Origin: Chitinophaga cymbidii
GTDB lineage: Bacteria; Bacteroidota; Bacteroidia; Chitinophagales; Chitinophagaceae
Assembly: GCF_007992715.1 (NCBI RefSeq)
Contig: NZ_BKAU01000007.1
Span: forward strand, 62,001 to 126,000
DNA length: 64,000 nucleotides
Direction: 5' to 3'
Part shown: piece after piece, positions 1 through 8,137 of the stretch
Layout: every line of letters starts with the position of its first letter
Numbering within the stretch: position 1 is the stretch's first letter
Translations under genes and position numbers: made by a program
Notes under the pieces: model-generated
The model's input: only the letters and a program-made list of their open reading frames with translations
Told to the model about the DNA's origin: nothing
Database searches by the model: none

Positions 1-206
1 CCCGCATTCCTGTTGCCATGAAGATCGGCCGCGCGACGAACCGGGTGGTTTGGCAAAACATCGCCCTGGCGTTTGGGGTTAAGGCCATCGTGTTGATTCT
101 CGGAGCCGGGGGATTGGCTACCATGTGGGAGGCGGTTTTTGCGGATGTAGGCGTGGCGCTGCTGGCGATTCTGAATGCCGTCCGGATTCAACGGATGAAA
201 TTTTAA
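1..206 (+). CDS. Heavy-metal P-type ATPase, C-terminal end (partial)
   Basis: The reading frame is open from the window edge and encodes the last ~68 residues of a P1B-type ATPase. The segment GRATNRVVWQNIALAFGVK, followed by two hydrophobic helices and FADVGVALLAILNA, is the typical final transmembrane pair of CadA/ZntA-like exporters, which pump Zn, Cd or Pb (sometimes Co) out of the cytoplasm. The catalytic DKTG and metal-binding domains lie outside the window, so the metal cannot be read. It converges on the metal-responsive DtxR-family gene, with a shared hairpin between them. Confidence 0.85.
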   Translation, partial: RIPVAMKIGRATNRVVWQNIALAFGVKAIVLILGAGGLATMWEAVFADVGVALLAILNAVRIQRMKF

Positions 207-212
207 CGTACT

Positions 213-254
213 TTGGCCGGGTATCGTTTTGGGACGAATCCGGCCAATCTTTTA
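213..254. terminator. Hairpin between convergent ATPase and DtxR genes
   Basis: Arms TTGGCCGG (from 213) and CCGGCCAA (to 247) form a perfect 8-bp stem, followed on the + strand by a T-rich stretch. It sits just after the ATPase stop codon and overlaps the end of the opposite gene, as expected for a terminator serving convergent genes. Confidence 0.5.
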
Positions 255-905
255 ACTCACAAGCAGGTTATTCGCCACTTTAAAACTCACCATGATCGAT
301 TTTTCGTTCTTCAGCAATATGGTGAGGCTTTTATCGAATTCTTCCACCATTTTCACTTTGATCAGATCGCCCAGCGCAAGCCCGATTTTATCGAGGTAAG
401 TCAAGAAAGCCGGGCTATGGTCGATGACGCCAACGAATTTGCCTTTCCCCCCGGCGGATAAGGTGGCCAGCGGAAAAGATGGCGGTTCCGAAAATACACC
501 GTTCGCGTCCGGAATCGGATCTCCGTGCGGATCTGCAACGGGAAAACCCAGGAATTCATCCAGCCGCGCTATCAATTGCTCGCTTTGCACATGTTCCAGC
601 TGTTCAGCCACCTCATGCACTTCATCCCACTTAAAACCCAGCTTGTTTACCAGGAAACACTCCCAAAGCCGGTGTTTCCGGATGATGGCGATGGCCGCGA
701 GCTTTCCTTTTTCGGTGAGCCTGACGCCTTTCATCTTCAAGTAGGTAATCAGCTTCTTTTTTACGATTTTCTTCACCATATCCGTAACGGAAGCGGGCTG
801 CACACCCAGCGCCTTCGCCAGGTCGGACGTGCTCACAAGGCCATCGCCGTTTCCCTGCAGCGTATAAATCGCTTTCAGATAGTTTTCTTCAGTTATTGAA
901 TGCAC
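252..905 (-). CDS. DtxR/MntR-family metal-dependent transcriptional repressor
   Basis: 217 residues. An N-terminal winged helix (TEENYLKAIYTLQ, SDLAKALGVQPASVTDMVKKI) is followed by the metal-binding/dimerisation domain, with the family residues in RKHRLWE and EVHEVAEQLEH, and a C-terminal SH3/FeoA-like domain from about residue 140. The family binds palindromic operators when loaded with Fe(II) or Mn(II). A perfect 20-bp palindrome lies 48 bp upstream of the start, in front of the divergent operon at 1026, so this protein probably represses that operon and perhaps itself. Whether the co-metal is iron or manganese is not decidable from sequence. Confidence 0.9.
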   Translation of the reverse strand: MHSITEENYLKAIYTLQGNGDGLVSTSDLAKALGVQPASVTDMVKKIVKKKLITYLKMKGVRLTEKGKLAAIAIIRKHRLWECFLVNKLGFKWDEVHEVAEQLEHVQSEQLIARLDEFLGFPVADPHGDPIPDANGVFSEPPSFPLATLSAGGKGKFVGVIDHSPAFLTYLDKIGLALGDLIKVKMVEEFDKSLTILLKNEKSIMVSFKVANNLLVS

Positions 906-953
906 GGTTCCCAGATTATGGCTGCAATTTAATGAAAGGCGTACTAAATATAT

Positions 954-995
954 TATTTAGACTTGTCTAAATATAATGAATCGGTTTGTCTAAAT
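954..995. promoter_or_regulatory. DtxR-type operator: palindrome plus extra half site
   Basis: Positions 954-973 are a perfect 20-bp inverted repeat with core TTTAGACTTGTCTAAA. A second half site, GTCTAAAT, lies at 988-995, 23 bp further on. The layout resembles DtxR/MntR boxes. It sits between the repressor gene and the redox operon, directly upstream of the candidate -7 box TAATTTTG at 999-1006. Confidence 0.75.
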
Positions 996-998
996 TAA

Positions 999-1006
999 TA
1001 ATTTTG
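999..1006 (+). promoter_or_regulatory. Candidate Bacteroidota -7 box for the redox operon
   Basis: TAATTTTG fits TAnnTTTG and ends 19 bp before the ATG at 1026. No convincing -33 TTTG is present at the normal spacing, so the call is tentative. The half operator at 988-995 abuts it, consistent with repression by the DtxR-family protein. Confidence 0.4.
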
Positions 1007-1025
1007 TACGTCTATTAATATATTT

Positions 1026-2228
1026 ATGCAAACCAAAATCAAAGTTTACGCGGTAATCCTCGCTTTTATAGGATGGGGAACTGCCTGTGAAAAAGCGCTG
1101 CCCCGCCCGCCGGCCGACGACGACGTGCTGGACGGCCCCATCGAGGGGCTCACCCACGAACAAAACAAGATCTTTTTGCGTGGCGATGTAGCCTTCAACG
1201 ACGAAATCTTCACCGCCTCCACCGGCCTGGGCCCCTTATTTGTGGCCAATTCCTGCGGCAGCTGCCATGCGGGCGACGGAAAAGGGCATCCTTTCACCAC
1301 GTTGACCCGTTTTGGCCAATCCGATACGATAGCGGGCAACCTTTTCCTGAAACTCGGTGGCCCGCAGCTGCAAAACAGGGCCATCCCCGGATTTCAGCCT
1401 GAGCAAATCCCCGCCGGAGCCACGTTCTCGAAATTCACGCCGCCGGCCAACACGGGCCTGGGGCTGCTGGATGCCGTTCCGGACGCGGTGCTGCTTTCCC
1501 TTAGCGACGAAAAAGACGCCGACGGCGATGGTATTTCCGGTCGGCCCAACTGGATACATATCCCGGACTATACCGCCTTGCGGCCAGGATATGCCGAAAG
1601 GAACAACAAATACATCGGGCGGTTTGGCAAAAAAGCCGCAGTATATGACCTCATGCAGCAAACAGCCAACGCCTATAACCAGGATATGGGCATCAGTTCC
1701 ACCTACGAGCATTATGATACCTATACCGGGCAGGAGATCGACCCGGAAGTGTCCAACCAGACGGTGCTGGATGTCGTGTTTTACCTGAAAACGCTCAAGG
1801 CGCCGGTCCAGCGGAACCAACAGGATGCCATTGTGCAGAAAGGAAAGCAGGTATTTACAGCAATAGATTGCGCCAGATGCCACACGCCAACGCTTTCGAC
1901 CGGCGCATCAGACATTACCTCCCTGGCCAACATTACCTTTTCTCCCTATACCGACCTGCTGCTGCACGACATGGGGCCGGAACTCAACGATGGGTACACC
2001 GAAGGAACCGCCACCACCGCGGAATGGCGTACCCCTGCGCTTTGGGGACTCGGCTTGTCCAAAAAATCGCAGGGCGGGCAGTATTTCCTATTGCACGACG
2101 GACGGGCACACTCCATCGAAGCCGCGATCCTGCTGCATGGCGGCGAAGCGCAAATCAGCCGGAACAAGTACAAACTGCTCCCGGCGGGCGAAAAGGAAGC
2201 CCTGATCAAATTCCTGGAATCACTGTAA
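1026..2228 (+). CDS. Di-heme c-type cytochrome lipoprotein (DUF1111, di-heme oxidoreductase-like)
   Basis: 400 residues. A signal peptide ends in a lipobox (GWGTAC, Cys at about 21), so it is probably anchored to a membrane outside the cytoplasm. Two haem c motifs, CGSCH near residue 77 and CARCH near 283, match the DUF1111 di-heme oxidoreductase family. That family is often found beside iron-regulated exported proteins; its substrate is not established. First gene of a tight operon (19 bp to the next gene) behind a DtxR-type operator, so expression is probably metal-controlled. Likely role: extracytoplasmic electron transfer linked to metal status (inference). Confidence 0.85.
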   Translation: MQTKIKVYAVILAFIGWGTACEKALPRPPADDDVLDGPIEGLTHEQNKIFLRGDVAFNDEIFTASTGLGPLFVANSCGSCHAGDGKGHPFTTLTRFGQSDTIAGNLFLKLGGPQLQNRAIPGFQPEQIPAGATFSKFTPPANTGLGLLDAVPDAVLLSLSDEKDADGDGISGRPNWIHIPDYTALRPGYAERNNKYIGRFGKKAAVYDLMQQTANAYNQDMGISSTYEHYDTYTGQEIDPEVSNQTVLDVVFYLKTLKAPVQRNQQDAIVQKGKQVFTAIDCARCHTPTLSTGASDITSLANITFSPYTDLLLHDMGPELNDGYTEGTATTAEWRTPALWGLGLSKKSQGGQYFLLHDGRAHSIEAAILLHGGEAQISRNKYKLLPAGEKEALIKFLESL

Positions 2229-2247
2229 ACTTTCACTCCTGATTTTC

Positions 2248-2694
2248 ATGAACCGAAGAGACTTTATCACCAACTCCTGTACGGCCTGCCTGGCGATAAC
2301 GGGCATTCCGGCGCTTCTTTCCAGCTGCAGCGCTACCCACTACATCAACGGCATGCTGGGGAAAGACGGGATTACCATCGACAAATCCGCCTTCCTGACC
2401 GGGAAAAGCGGCAGCCCGGCTTACCGGTCGTTCGTCATTGTCCGGAATGAGGCGTTGCAATATCCCATTTGCGTATACCGCTTTAGCGACGACCGGTTTT
2501 CCGCCCTCTGGATGCGCTGCACCCACCAGGGCGCGGAGCTGCAGGCTTCCGGCGCTTCGTTGCAGTGCCCGGCGCACGGCAGCGAATTCAGCAATACCGG
2601 CAAAGTGACCAGCGGGCCGGCCGATAACGACTTGCGCACTTTTCCCGTTTCCATCAACAACAACCAGCTATTCATTGATCTCAGAGCCATATGA
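2248..2694 (+). CDS. Rieske [2Fe-2S] lipoprotein
   Basis: 148 residues. The N-terminus has a twin-arginine-like NRRDFI motif and then a lipobox-like SSC, suggesting folded export and lipid anchoring. The cluster ligands are CTHQGAEL near residue 91 and CPAHGSEF near residue 110, the two Rieske boxes. It is much shorter than a bc1 Rieske subunit, so a small electron-transfer partner of the preceding cytochrome is more likely. The stop overlaps the next start by four bases (ATGA), implying coupled translation. Confidence 0.88.
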   Translation: MNRRDFITNSCTACLAITGIPALLSSCSATHYINGMLGKDGITIDKSAFLTGKSGSPAYRSFVIVRNEALQYPICVYRFSDDRFSALWMRCTHQGAELQASGASLQCPAHGSEFSNTGKVTSGPADNDLRTFPVSINNNQLFIDLRAI

Positions 2695-3920
2695 AAAAAA
2701 CACTACTCCTCATATTGTTATCAACCGCTGCATCGCTGGATGCCCTTGCGCAAATCGATCCCGTTTTACTCCGCAGGGTGTCAAAAGATTCGACCCGGAC
2801 GCAGCTGAACATGGACGCGGTGTATAACCGGCCTTTCCTGCAGTTGGGCAAACTGCCGGTGTCGCTCGGCGGTTATGTGGAAGCCAACTACCAGTACCTG
2901 CAGGAAAACGGCGTCAGCGAAGGGCATCAGTTCCAGATGCGGCGCCTCACGCTGTTTGTTGCCTCTACCATTTACAAGCGGATAAAATTCCTGTCCGAAA
3001 TCGAATTTGAAGACGGGACGAAGGAAATCAATATCGAGTTTGCTTCCGTCGACATCGAAATCGCGCCCCTGCTGAACCTGCGCGGTGGCGTGGTCATGAA
3101 CCCGATTGGCGCATTCAATCAAAACCACGACGGCCCGAAATGGGAGTTCATCGACCGCCCGGTCTCCGCCACGCAAATGCTCCCCGCCACCTGGAGCAAC
3201 GTAGGTTTCGGCGTATTCGGCAAAAAATATACGGATAACTGGGTGTATGCTTACGAAGCCTATCTCACCAACGGCTTCGACGATAAGATCATCGACAATT
3301 CCGAAAACAAAACGTTCCTGCCGGCCAGCAAAGAAAACCGGGACCGGTTCGAGGAAAGCTTCAACGGCATTCCGTTGGTTACCGGCAAAGTGGCCGTGAA
3401 AAACAAACAGATCGGGGAACTTGGACTGTCGTACATGGGCGGCGTCTACAACAAGTTCGAGGACGACGGCCTTACTTTGGACAAAAAACGGCGGGTAACC
3501 GCCTGCGCGGTGGATTTCAACACGATCCTGCCGCGGGTTGGCACGCAGATTACCGGAGAATGGGCCTGGGTGAAGGTCGATGTGCCCGATACTTACACCG
3601 AGCAATACGGGAGCCGCCAGCAGGGAGGGTTCGTGGATATCGTCCAGCCCGTTTTGAAGAAACCGATGTTTGGGTTTGAGAAAGCGGTACTGAATGTTGC
3701 CTTGCGCGGCGAGTATGTAGACTGGAACCGGGATCATTTCAAATCGACGGGCGGGCGCATCGCGGACGAGGTGTTTTCCCTTGTTCCGGCGGTAAGCTGG
3801 CGGCCGGTTGCGCAAACCGTCATCCGGCTGAACTACCGCTACAACTGGCAGAAAGACCTACTGGGCAATCCGCCTTCGCGCCTGGCGGGCTTCCAGTTCG
3901 GGTTCTCGACGTATTTTTAG
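2691..3920 (+). CDS. Outer-membrane porin (phosphate-selective porin O/P-like)
   Basis: 409 residues with a signal peptide cleaved near ALAQ, alternating beta-barrel strands and a C-terminal phenylalanine (FSTYF), the usual BAM signal. The features fit the porin O/P superfamily common in Bacteroidota. The substrate is unknown. Translation is coupled to the Rieske gene and the gene shares the metal-controlled promoter, so the barrel may admit the substrate or metal complex handled by the two redox lipoproteins (inference). Confidence 0.8.
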   Translation: MKKTLLLILLSTAASLDALAQIDPVLLRRVSKDSTRTQLNMDAVYNRPFLQLGKLPVSLGGYVEANYQYLQENGVSEGHQFQMRRLTLFVASTIYKRIKFLSEIEFEDGTKEINIEFASVDIEIAPLLNLRGGVVMNPIGAFNQNHDGPKWEFIDRPVSATQMLPATWSNVGFGVFGKKYTDNWVYAYEAYLTNGFDDKIIDNSENKTFLPASKENRDRFEESFNGIPLVTGKVAVKNKQIGELGLSYMGGVYNKFEDDGLTLDKKRRVTACAVDFNTILPRVGTQITGEWAWVKVDVPDTYTEQYGSRQQGGFVDIVQPVLKKPMFGFEKAVLNVALRGEYVDWNRDHFKSTGGRIADEVFSLVPAVSWRPVAQTVIRLNYRYNWQKDLLGNPPSRLAGFQFGFSTYF

Positions 3921-4045
3921 TGGGGCAAATAAGAAAACAAAACATGCCAATCCCCGATCAAAGGCCAAACAGCAAACACAGGGGCATAAATTCCCCCCAG
4001 CACCACCTCGGTACGCCAACTGGTTGTCCGCAACTCTTTCTAATT

Positions 4046-4519
4046 CTACGTTATTGATAGACTTCCGTCTTCGCGGAAGGAAAAGAATTTATCAGGCGCG
4101 ATAATTAAGTGATCTACAAGCTCGATCTCCACTATTTTACACGCTTTGTTTAACTGATCCGTCAATCGGATATCCGCACGGGAAGGGCGGATATTACCCG
4201 ATGGATGATTATGTGCGACGATGATTTTTGTTGCCATCGCTTTTATCGCCAGAAGTAGTATCATCCGAATGTCAACAACAACGCTCGTCCGGCCACCTTT
4301 CCCGATGGAAGATAGGCCAATAATACCGGCAGAATGGTCGAGAAGTAATACCTTAAACTCCTCCAACAGGAATATTTCTGCCGTATTCCATGAACGGATG
4401 AAGCAACCGAACGCATAATCTATTGAATTACATGTTTCCCTTTGGCCAGGCGCCACCTTGGGTAAGTATTTCAGGATAATTTCAGGAACCTGGAAGCTCC
4501 TTCGGGTATTTACTACCAT
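4046..4519 (-). CDS. radC: RadC-family JAB-domain protein
   Basis: 157 residues. It carries the JAMM/MPN metal site, HNHPSGN followed by a downstream aspartate (near residue 125), and an upstream glutamate in EEFKV. It is the short, mobile-element form without the N-terminal HhH domain. Such RadC-like proteins are very common at the accessory end of Bacteroidota ICEs; a role in DNA handling is assumed but unproven. It is separated from the ParB-like gene by a terminator hairpin. Confidence 0.85.
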   Translation of the reverse strand: MVVNTRRSFQVPEIILKYLPKVAPGQRETCNSIDYAFGCFIRSWNTAEIFLLEEFKVLLLDHSAGIIGLSSIGKGGRTSVVVDIRMILLLAIKAMATKIIVAHNHPSGNIRPSRADIRLTDQLNKACKIVEIELVDHLIIAPDKFFSFREDGSLSIT

Positions 4520-4526
4520 AGTACAA

Positions 4527-4561
4527 AATTTAAACAGCCGGGCAAATTCGCCCGGCTGTGC
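4527..4561 (-). terminator. Intrinsic terminator after the ParB-like gene
   Basis: ACAGCCGGGC (4534-4543) and GCCCGGCTGT (4550-4559) form a perfect 10-bp stem with a 6-nt loop. On the minus strand it is followed by TTTAAATTTT. It lies 9 bp after the ParB-like stop. Confidence 0.7.
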
Positions 4562-4568
4562 TTATAGA

Positions 4569-6407
4569 TTATTGAGCATTGCGTTTCCTTTTTAACCGTT
4601 CTGATAAACGGTCAAGCTCATGCGTGCGCGTTGCGACCCTGTCTACCCGCGCCTCCGCAACTTCCTGCTGGGACCGCTCAATATGTGCCACATCAACGCC
4701 ACTGGCAATGGCGGCGCTCCGGAGGAAATACGCCGGACCGTTCTGGAGATATTGGCTGCTCATGGTACAGGTCAATGCCAGTCGCACCATAAAGCAAAAC
4801 TCAGCATCCGTTATCATACCCAGCGCCATATGTAGATAAGCCTCGGGAGCTATATCGGTATCGCCCATCTTTGTCTCCAGCAGTTCATCAATTACAAGAC
4901 GCCGATGGAAATCCAGACGTTCATAAACCAGTAACCTGACTGAAAGGGAATCTTCCGCAGTCACCGGCAGGTTTGCACCCTGTTCGGCCACGTGTTGCCC
5001 GTACTTATCGTAAATATCAGTCCGTATCTTCCTGATATCCAGTTCCTTTGCCCGAATTTCACGATCGTCGATCCTTTCGATTTCACTTTCCAGCATTTCC
5101 GGCGTGACCGTCTTGTTTTTGATGGCTTCCTGTACAGCTTTGGCAGTTTGCTTCACGGGCGTTGTTCTTTTTCCAACGATGAAGTATTGTCTTTCAATAG
5201 CATTTTCTCTCACTTCCAGCCCTTTCTGATAGCCTCCACTCTCAATTTCAGCCAGGAATTCAGCGTGAGCTTGCTGATATTCCTCCATCGCGCCTTCATA
5301 CTGTTTATCGCCATTTTCAAAAACATCGTCTTCATCATCGTACTCTTCTTCATTCTCGTTAGTGTAGTCATCGCGATTGGGCAATTCCGGTTCTTCAAGG
5401 CATGTAATTTCATCGGATTTAATTATCATAATGCTCTCGAATCCGGCGAGCATAGACATTATGCGATCTGACGTATAAGGCCGGATGATGAAAAACGCTG
5501 GCTGAAATTCCTCGACGGATTTCCCGACTTTCCGGCGGAAACCTTCGTCGGATTTCCGGATAAAACAACTGCTGTTCATACACTGACGTTCCTTTGATAA
5601 GTCGGGAAAGAGAGTCTGAAGGTAGGCGCTATTGAAAGGACAGTTCCCGCAGGCACCAGCATCGGGTAATAATTCACTGTCTTCCGTATCAAAAGTTGCA
5701 TTATTCAGATTACAGCGGTATTTCTTCAATTCTGATTCCAGGTTCTTTGCCGGCAGATACGAATTTGATTGCCAGTTTGAGAAATACTCGGAAAAGAAAT
5801 CCTCCTGGGCCTCTTGCGACAAACTGGCTATTTGGAAGGCGTCATTTGTCGAAATCTTTCCGCTGAGGAACACTTCCTGAAAATCCTTAATCAAGGTGAG
5901 CAACTTTAAGCGTGCATACACAAAAGTGGCAGATTTGCCCAACCGGGAAGAAATCTCGTCAATCGACAGTCCCGCATCTCTCATGATCTTTATTGCATGC
6001 GCGATATGCAGCGGATGTGGATCTTCCCGCTGAAGGTTCTCCGCCAGTTGTATTTCATTAACCTCAGCATCATTATATTCCCTCACAATAGCGGGCACCT
6101 TCTTGATACCGGCCAACAACGCCGCACGCAGACGGCGTTCACCGACAACGAGTTCATATTTCCCCTTTACTGTTCGGATCGTAATCGGTGAAATAATGCC
6201 GTGAAGCGCCAGCTCATGCGCAAAATCCTGTAAAGCACTTTCGGAATAAAGCTGCCGGTGATTCTTCGGATTGAAGGATATATCACGGGCTTGCACCTGA
6301 ATGACTGTAATTTCCGATACGGGTGCTGCGGCTTTGCTCACTTTGGTGTTTTTTGGGGCGGATGCTTCCGCAGATGTTTTCCTTATCGTTCCTTTAGTAT
6401 TTTTCAT
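4569..6407 (-). CDS. ParB/RepB/Spo0J-family protein
   Basis: 612 residues, much longer than chromosomal ParB. A Lys/Ala-rich N-terminus leads to the ParB domain at about 40-230, with the NTPase/clamp motif GERRLRAA and an HTH (ISSRLGKSATFVYARLKLL). A cysteine cluster near 260-300 (CGNCPF, CMNSSC) could bind metal. A strongly acidic stretch and a long helical C-terminal part follow. Proteins of this type are hallmark genes of Bacteroidota conjugative elements. A role in element maintenance or regulation is inferred; no ParA or obvious parS is seen nearby. Confidence 0.82.
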   Translation of the reverse strand: MKNTKGTIRKTSAEASAPKNTKVSKAAAPVSEITVIQVQARDISFNPKNHRQLYSESALQDFAHELALHGIISPITIRTVKGKYELVVGERRLRAALLAGIKKVPAIVREYNDAEVNEIQLAENLQREDPHPLHIAHAIKIMRDAGLSIDEISSRLGKSATFVYARLKLLTLIKDFQEVFLSGKISTNDAFQIASLSQEAQEDFFSEYFSNWQSNSYLPAKNLESELKKYRCNLNNATFDTEDSELLPDAGACGNCPFNSAYLQTLFPDLSKERQCMNSSCFIRKSDEGFRRKVGKSVEEFQPAFFIIRPYTSDRIMSMLAGFESIMIIKSDEITCLEEPELPNRDDYTNENEEEYDDEDDVFENGDKQYEGAMEEYQQAHAEFLAEIESGGYQKGLEVRENAIERQYFIVGKRTTPVKQTAKAVQEAIKNKTVTPEMLESEIERIDDREIRAKELDIRKIRTDIYDKYGQHVAEQGANLPVTAEDSLSVRLLVYERLDFHRRLVIDELLETKMGDTDIAPEAYLHMALGMITDAEFCFMVRLALTCTMSSQYLQNGPAYFLRSAAIASGVDVAHIERSQQEVAEARVDRVATRTHELDRLSERLKRKRNAQ

Positions 6408-6438
6408 ATTATATTTTTTTGATTAACAACTGTAATTT

Positions 6439-6459
6439 CCCCGGCGCCTGGCGCCGGGG
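6439..6459. repeat. Perfect GC-rich hairpin between ParB-like and DUF3560 genes
   Basis: CCCCGGCGC, a 3-nt loop and GCGCCGGGG make a 9-bp perfect stem 10 bp after the DUF3560 stop. The T-tract on the minus strand is weak, so it may terminate poorly or act as an mRNA stabiliser. Confidence 0.5.
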
Positions 6460-6468
6460 CTGTTCAAC

Positions 6469-7239
6469 TCATCCTGCCGGGAGGAAATCCTTAGCTTGCC
6501 ACTCTGCCCAACTGGACAACTGCCTTTGCCATGCGGATTCCCTGCGGCACCAACGGAAACCGGCTTTTTTCAGGCGAGTACGTGTTTCTTCGTCGGGCTT
6601 CGACGGAAAAAATATCTGAACCCTATTAGCTACAACATTCCGGAGGATGCGGACGCCACCTTTCTCGGTTTCCTCGTTCTCCTGGCCGTCGTATCTTTTC
6701 AGCAACGCGATCCTGGTTTCGATACGTTTCATTTCCGCTTTAGCATAAGGCAGCCGATAGTGCGGGAAACCGACAGGATTACCATTCTCGTCGTGCAATT
6801 CCTTCCACAGCTCCTCTGAAGCCCCGTCAAGCTGGAGGAAAGCGGCCATATCATGCTTTCTTACGCACTTATTCGCCGCTTTCATGAAAGCATGGTGCGC
6901 ACTTAGGTGCGCCAGTTTATCCTCCAATTTGGAAATCGCCTCCGGATCATCGGAAGAAATGGCATCATTACTCTCTATGATCTGCGCCTTTTCCCGGTAG
7001 TATTCCGCCTGTTCAGCGGATTTGAAGGCTTTACCGAAAGTGTTGTGGATTCGGCTGCGATACCGGCGATCTCTTTTTTCGGAATGATGACCTACGAGAA
7101 TCGGCTGGCCCATCGGGATTACCGAAGCCATTTTGTTTGCATGATCGTAAAGCTGATCGCTTTCCTGTTCCTTTTTCCTGGCTAACTCCAGGGCACGCGT
7201 GATGCGGTTTTGCTTGCGTTCTTGATAATCGTGTTTCAT
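6469..7239 (-). CDS. DUF3560 domain-containing protein
   Basis: 256 residues. The start (MKHDYQERKQNRI) and the segment GQPILVGHHSEKRDRRYR are characteristic of DUF3560. The middle is charged and helical, and the C-terminal part has aromatic repeats (FRWCRRESAWQRQ). The domain is frequent on Bacteroidota and actinobacterial mobile elements; its function is unknown. It lies between the ParB-like gene and a small DUF6943-like gene, all in one direction. Confidence 0.8.
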   Translation of the reverse strand: MKHDYQERKQNRITRALELARKKEQESDQLYDHANKMASVIPMGQPILVGHHSEKRDRRYRSRIHNTFGKAFKSAEQAEYYREKAQIIESNDAISSDDPEAISKLEDKLAHLSAHHAFMKAANKCVRKHDMAAFLQLDGASEELWKELHDENGNPVGFPHYRLPYAKAEMKRIETRIALLKRYDGQENEETEKGGVRILRNVVANRVQIFFPSKPDEETRTRLKKAGFRWCRRESAWQRQLSSWAEWQAKDFLPAG

Positions 7240-7291
7240 AATCTCAGATGTACCACTTAACCGGCGGCACTCCCGTTTATTTGGTGAATGT

Positions 7292-7687
7292 TCATGCTGA
7301 GTGGAGTAGGCTTTGCTTCAATGCCTCTATCAGTTTGATCTTTTGGAGCAGATTCAGCTCGAGGGCCGCAATGGCCTGTAGTCGATCCATATAGCGGTTG
7401 ATGTTGGAAAAAGCCACCATCGTAGAAACGATAGCGGTTTTCATAACCCCAATTGAAATGTATTGCACACAGGTGCCGCGGAGATATTGACGAAACGCCT
7501 TCGCCTGCCACATTCCGTAGATGCACCAGTAATATTTGTAGAGATCATCTGGATCGCAGAACAACACGTAGCTATTCCGCCAGGGCTCAAATCCAGGTTT
7601 ACCGGAGTTCTTTCCACGTGAAAGCAGATAGAGGCTACCGGGCTGGGCGGCCGAAGGATTGTAAGTTTGAAGTGTGAAATCTTTCAT
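7292..7687 (-). CDS. Small conserved ICE protein (DUF6943-like)
   Basis: 131 residues. The opening MKDFTLQTYNPSAAQPGSLY, SRGKNSGKP and a W/Y-rich core (YKYYWCIYGMWQAKAF) resemble a small uncharacterised family seen beside DUF3560 genes in Bacteroidota elements (DUF6943, recalled, not checked). No catalytic motif is visible. The upstream side is the 450-bp stretch containing the long hairpin, so its mRNA leader would carry that structure. Confidence 0.6.
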   Translation of the reverse strand: MKDFTLQTYNPSAAQPGSLYLLSRGKNSGKPGFEPWRNSYVLFCDPDDLYKYYWCIYGMWQAKAFRQYLRGTCVQYISIGVMKTAIVSTMVAFSNINRYMDRLQAIAALELNLLQKIKLIEALKQSLLHSA

Positions 7688-7730
7688 ATTCTTTATTTTT
7701 TTGCGGCGTCAGCCGCGGTAAAACATTCTG

Positions 7731-7959
7731 GAAAGGGGAAAGAGTAAAAAAGAAAGGCATTTACGAGTCGCGGGAGTTGGACATTGACAAATCGCGGAGC
7801 TATAAAAGAGAGCGGGGCATAAAAAAGGCCATGCAGTCGTTTTACTGCATGGCCTTTTTTATGCCCCAAAGCCGAGCCCCGTGTTTATGGCACTCCGCGA
7901 TTTGTCAATTCCAAACCCCGCGACTATCTTAGCCGCTCTTTTTTATTCTTTCCCCTTCT
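7731..7959. repeat. Long imperfect palindrome (giant fold-back)
   Basis: The non-coding stretch 7688-8137 holds a nested inverted repeat about 229 bp long. Inner stem 7814-7837 with 7844-7867 is perfect (24 bp, 6-nt loop). Next stem 7784-7799 with 7893-7908 is perfect (16 bp). Then 7766-7781 pairs with 7910-7925 (2 mismatches), and the purine arm near 7731-7753 pairs with the pyrimidine arm near 7937-7959 with few mismatches. The U-tract lies inside the stem, so it is not a normal terminator. Apart from this structure I see nothing in 7960-8137. Confidence 0.85.
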
Positions 7960-8137
7960 TGGATGCTTTATTTTTATACTGTTTCAGGCTAAAACACTTT
8001 CTACTAGCGGTTCCGACAGTTTGTATAAAAAACGAATGGTAAGTTAAATAGGAATAATGCCGATGAACGGAGCGTCGCAACGAACGCACAATAGATATTA
8101 ACTGCCGGCACCTAAAAAAAAGACCACACCGGGAAGC

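Noticed and set aside
252..905. Fur-family regulator
   Set aside because: The domain order (winged helix, metal/dimerisation domain, SH3-like domain) and metal ligands are those of DtxR/MntR, not Fur.
3921..4045. attL with a copy of the tRNA-Lys 3' end
   Set aside because: Read base by base; no match to the T-arm or acceptor sequence of the tRNA at 34181-34253.
7766..7925. Simple Rho-independent terminator
   Set aside because: The stem is far too long and multi-part, and no T-run follows the hairpin on either strand.
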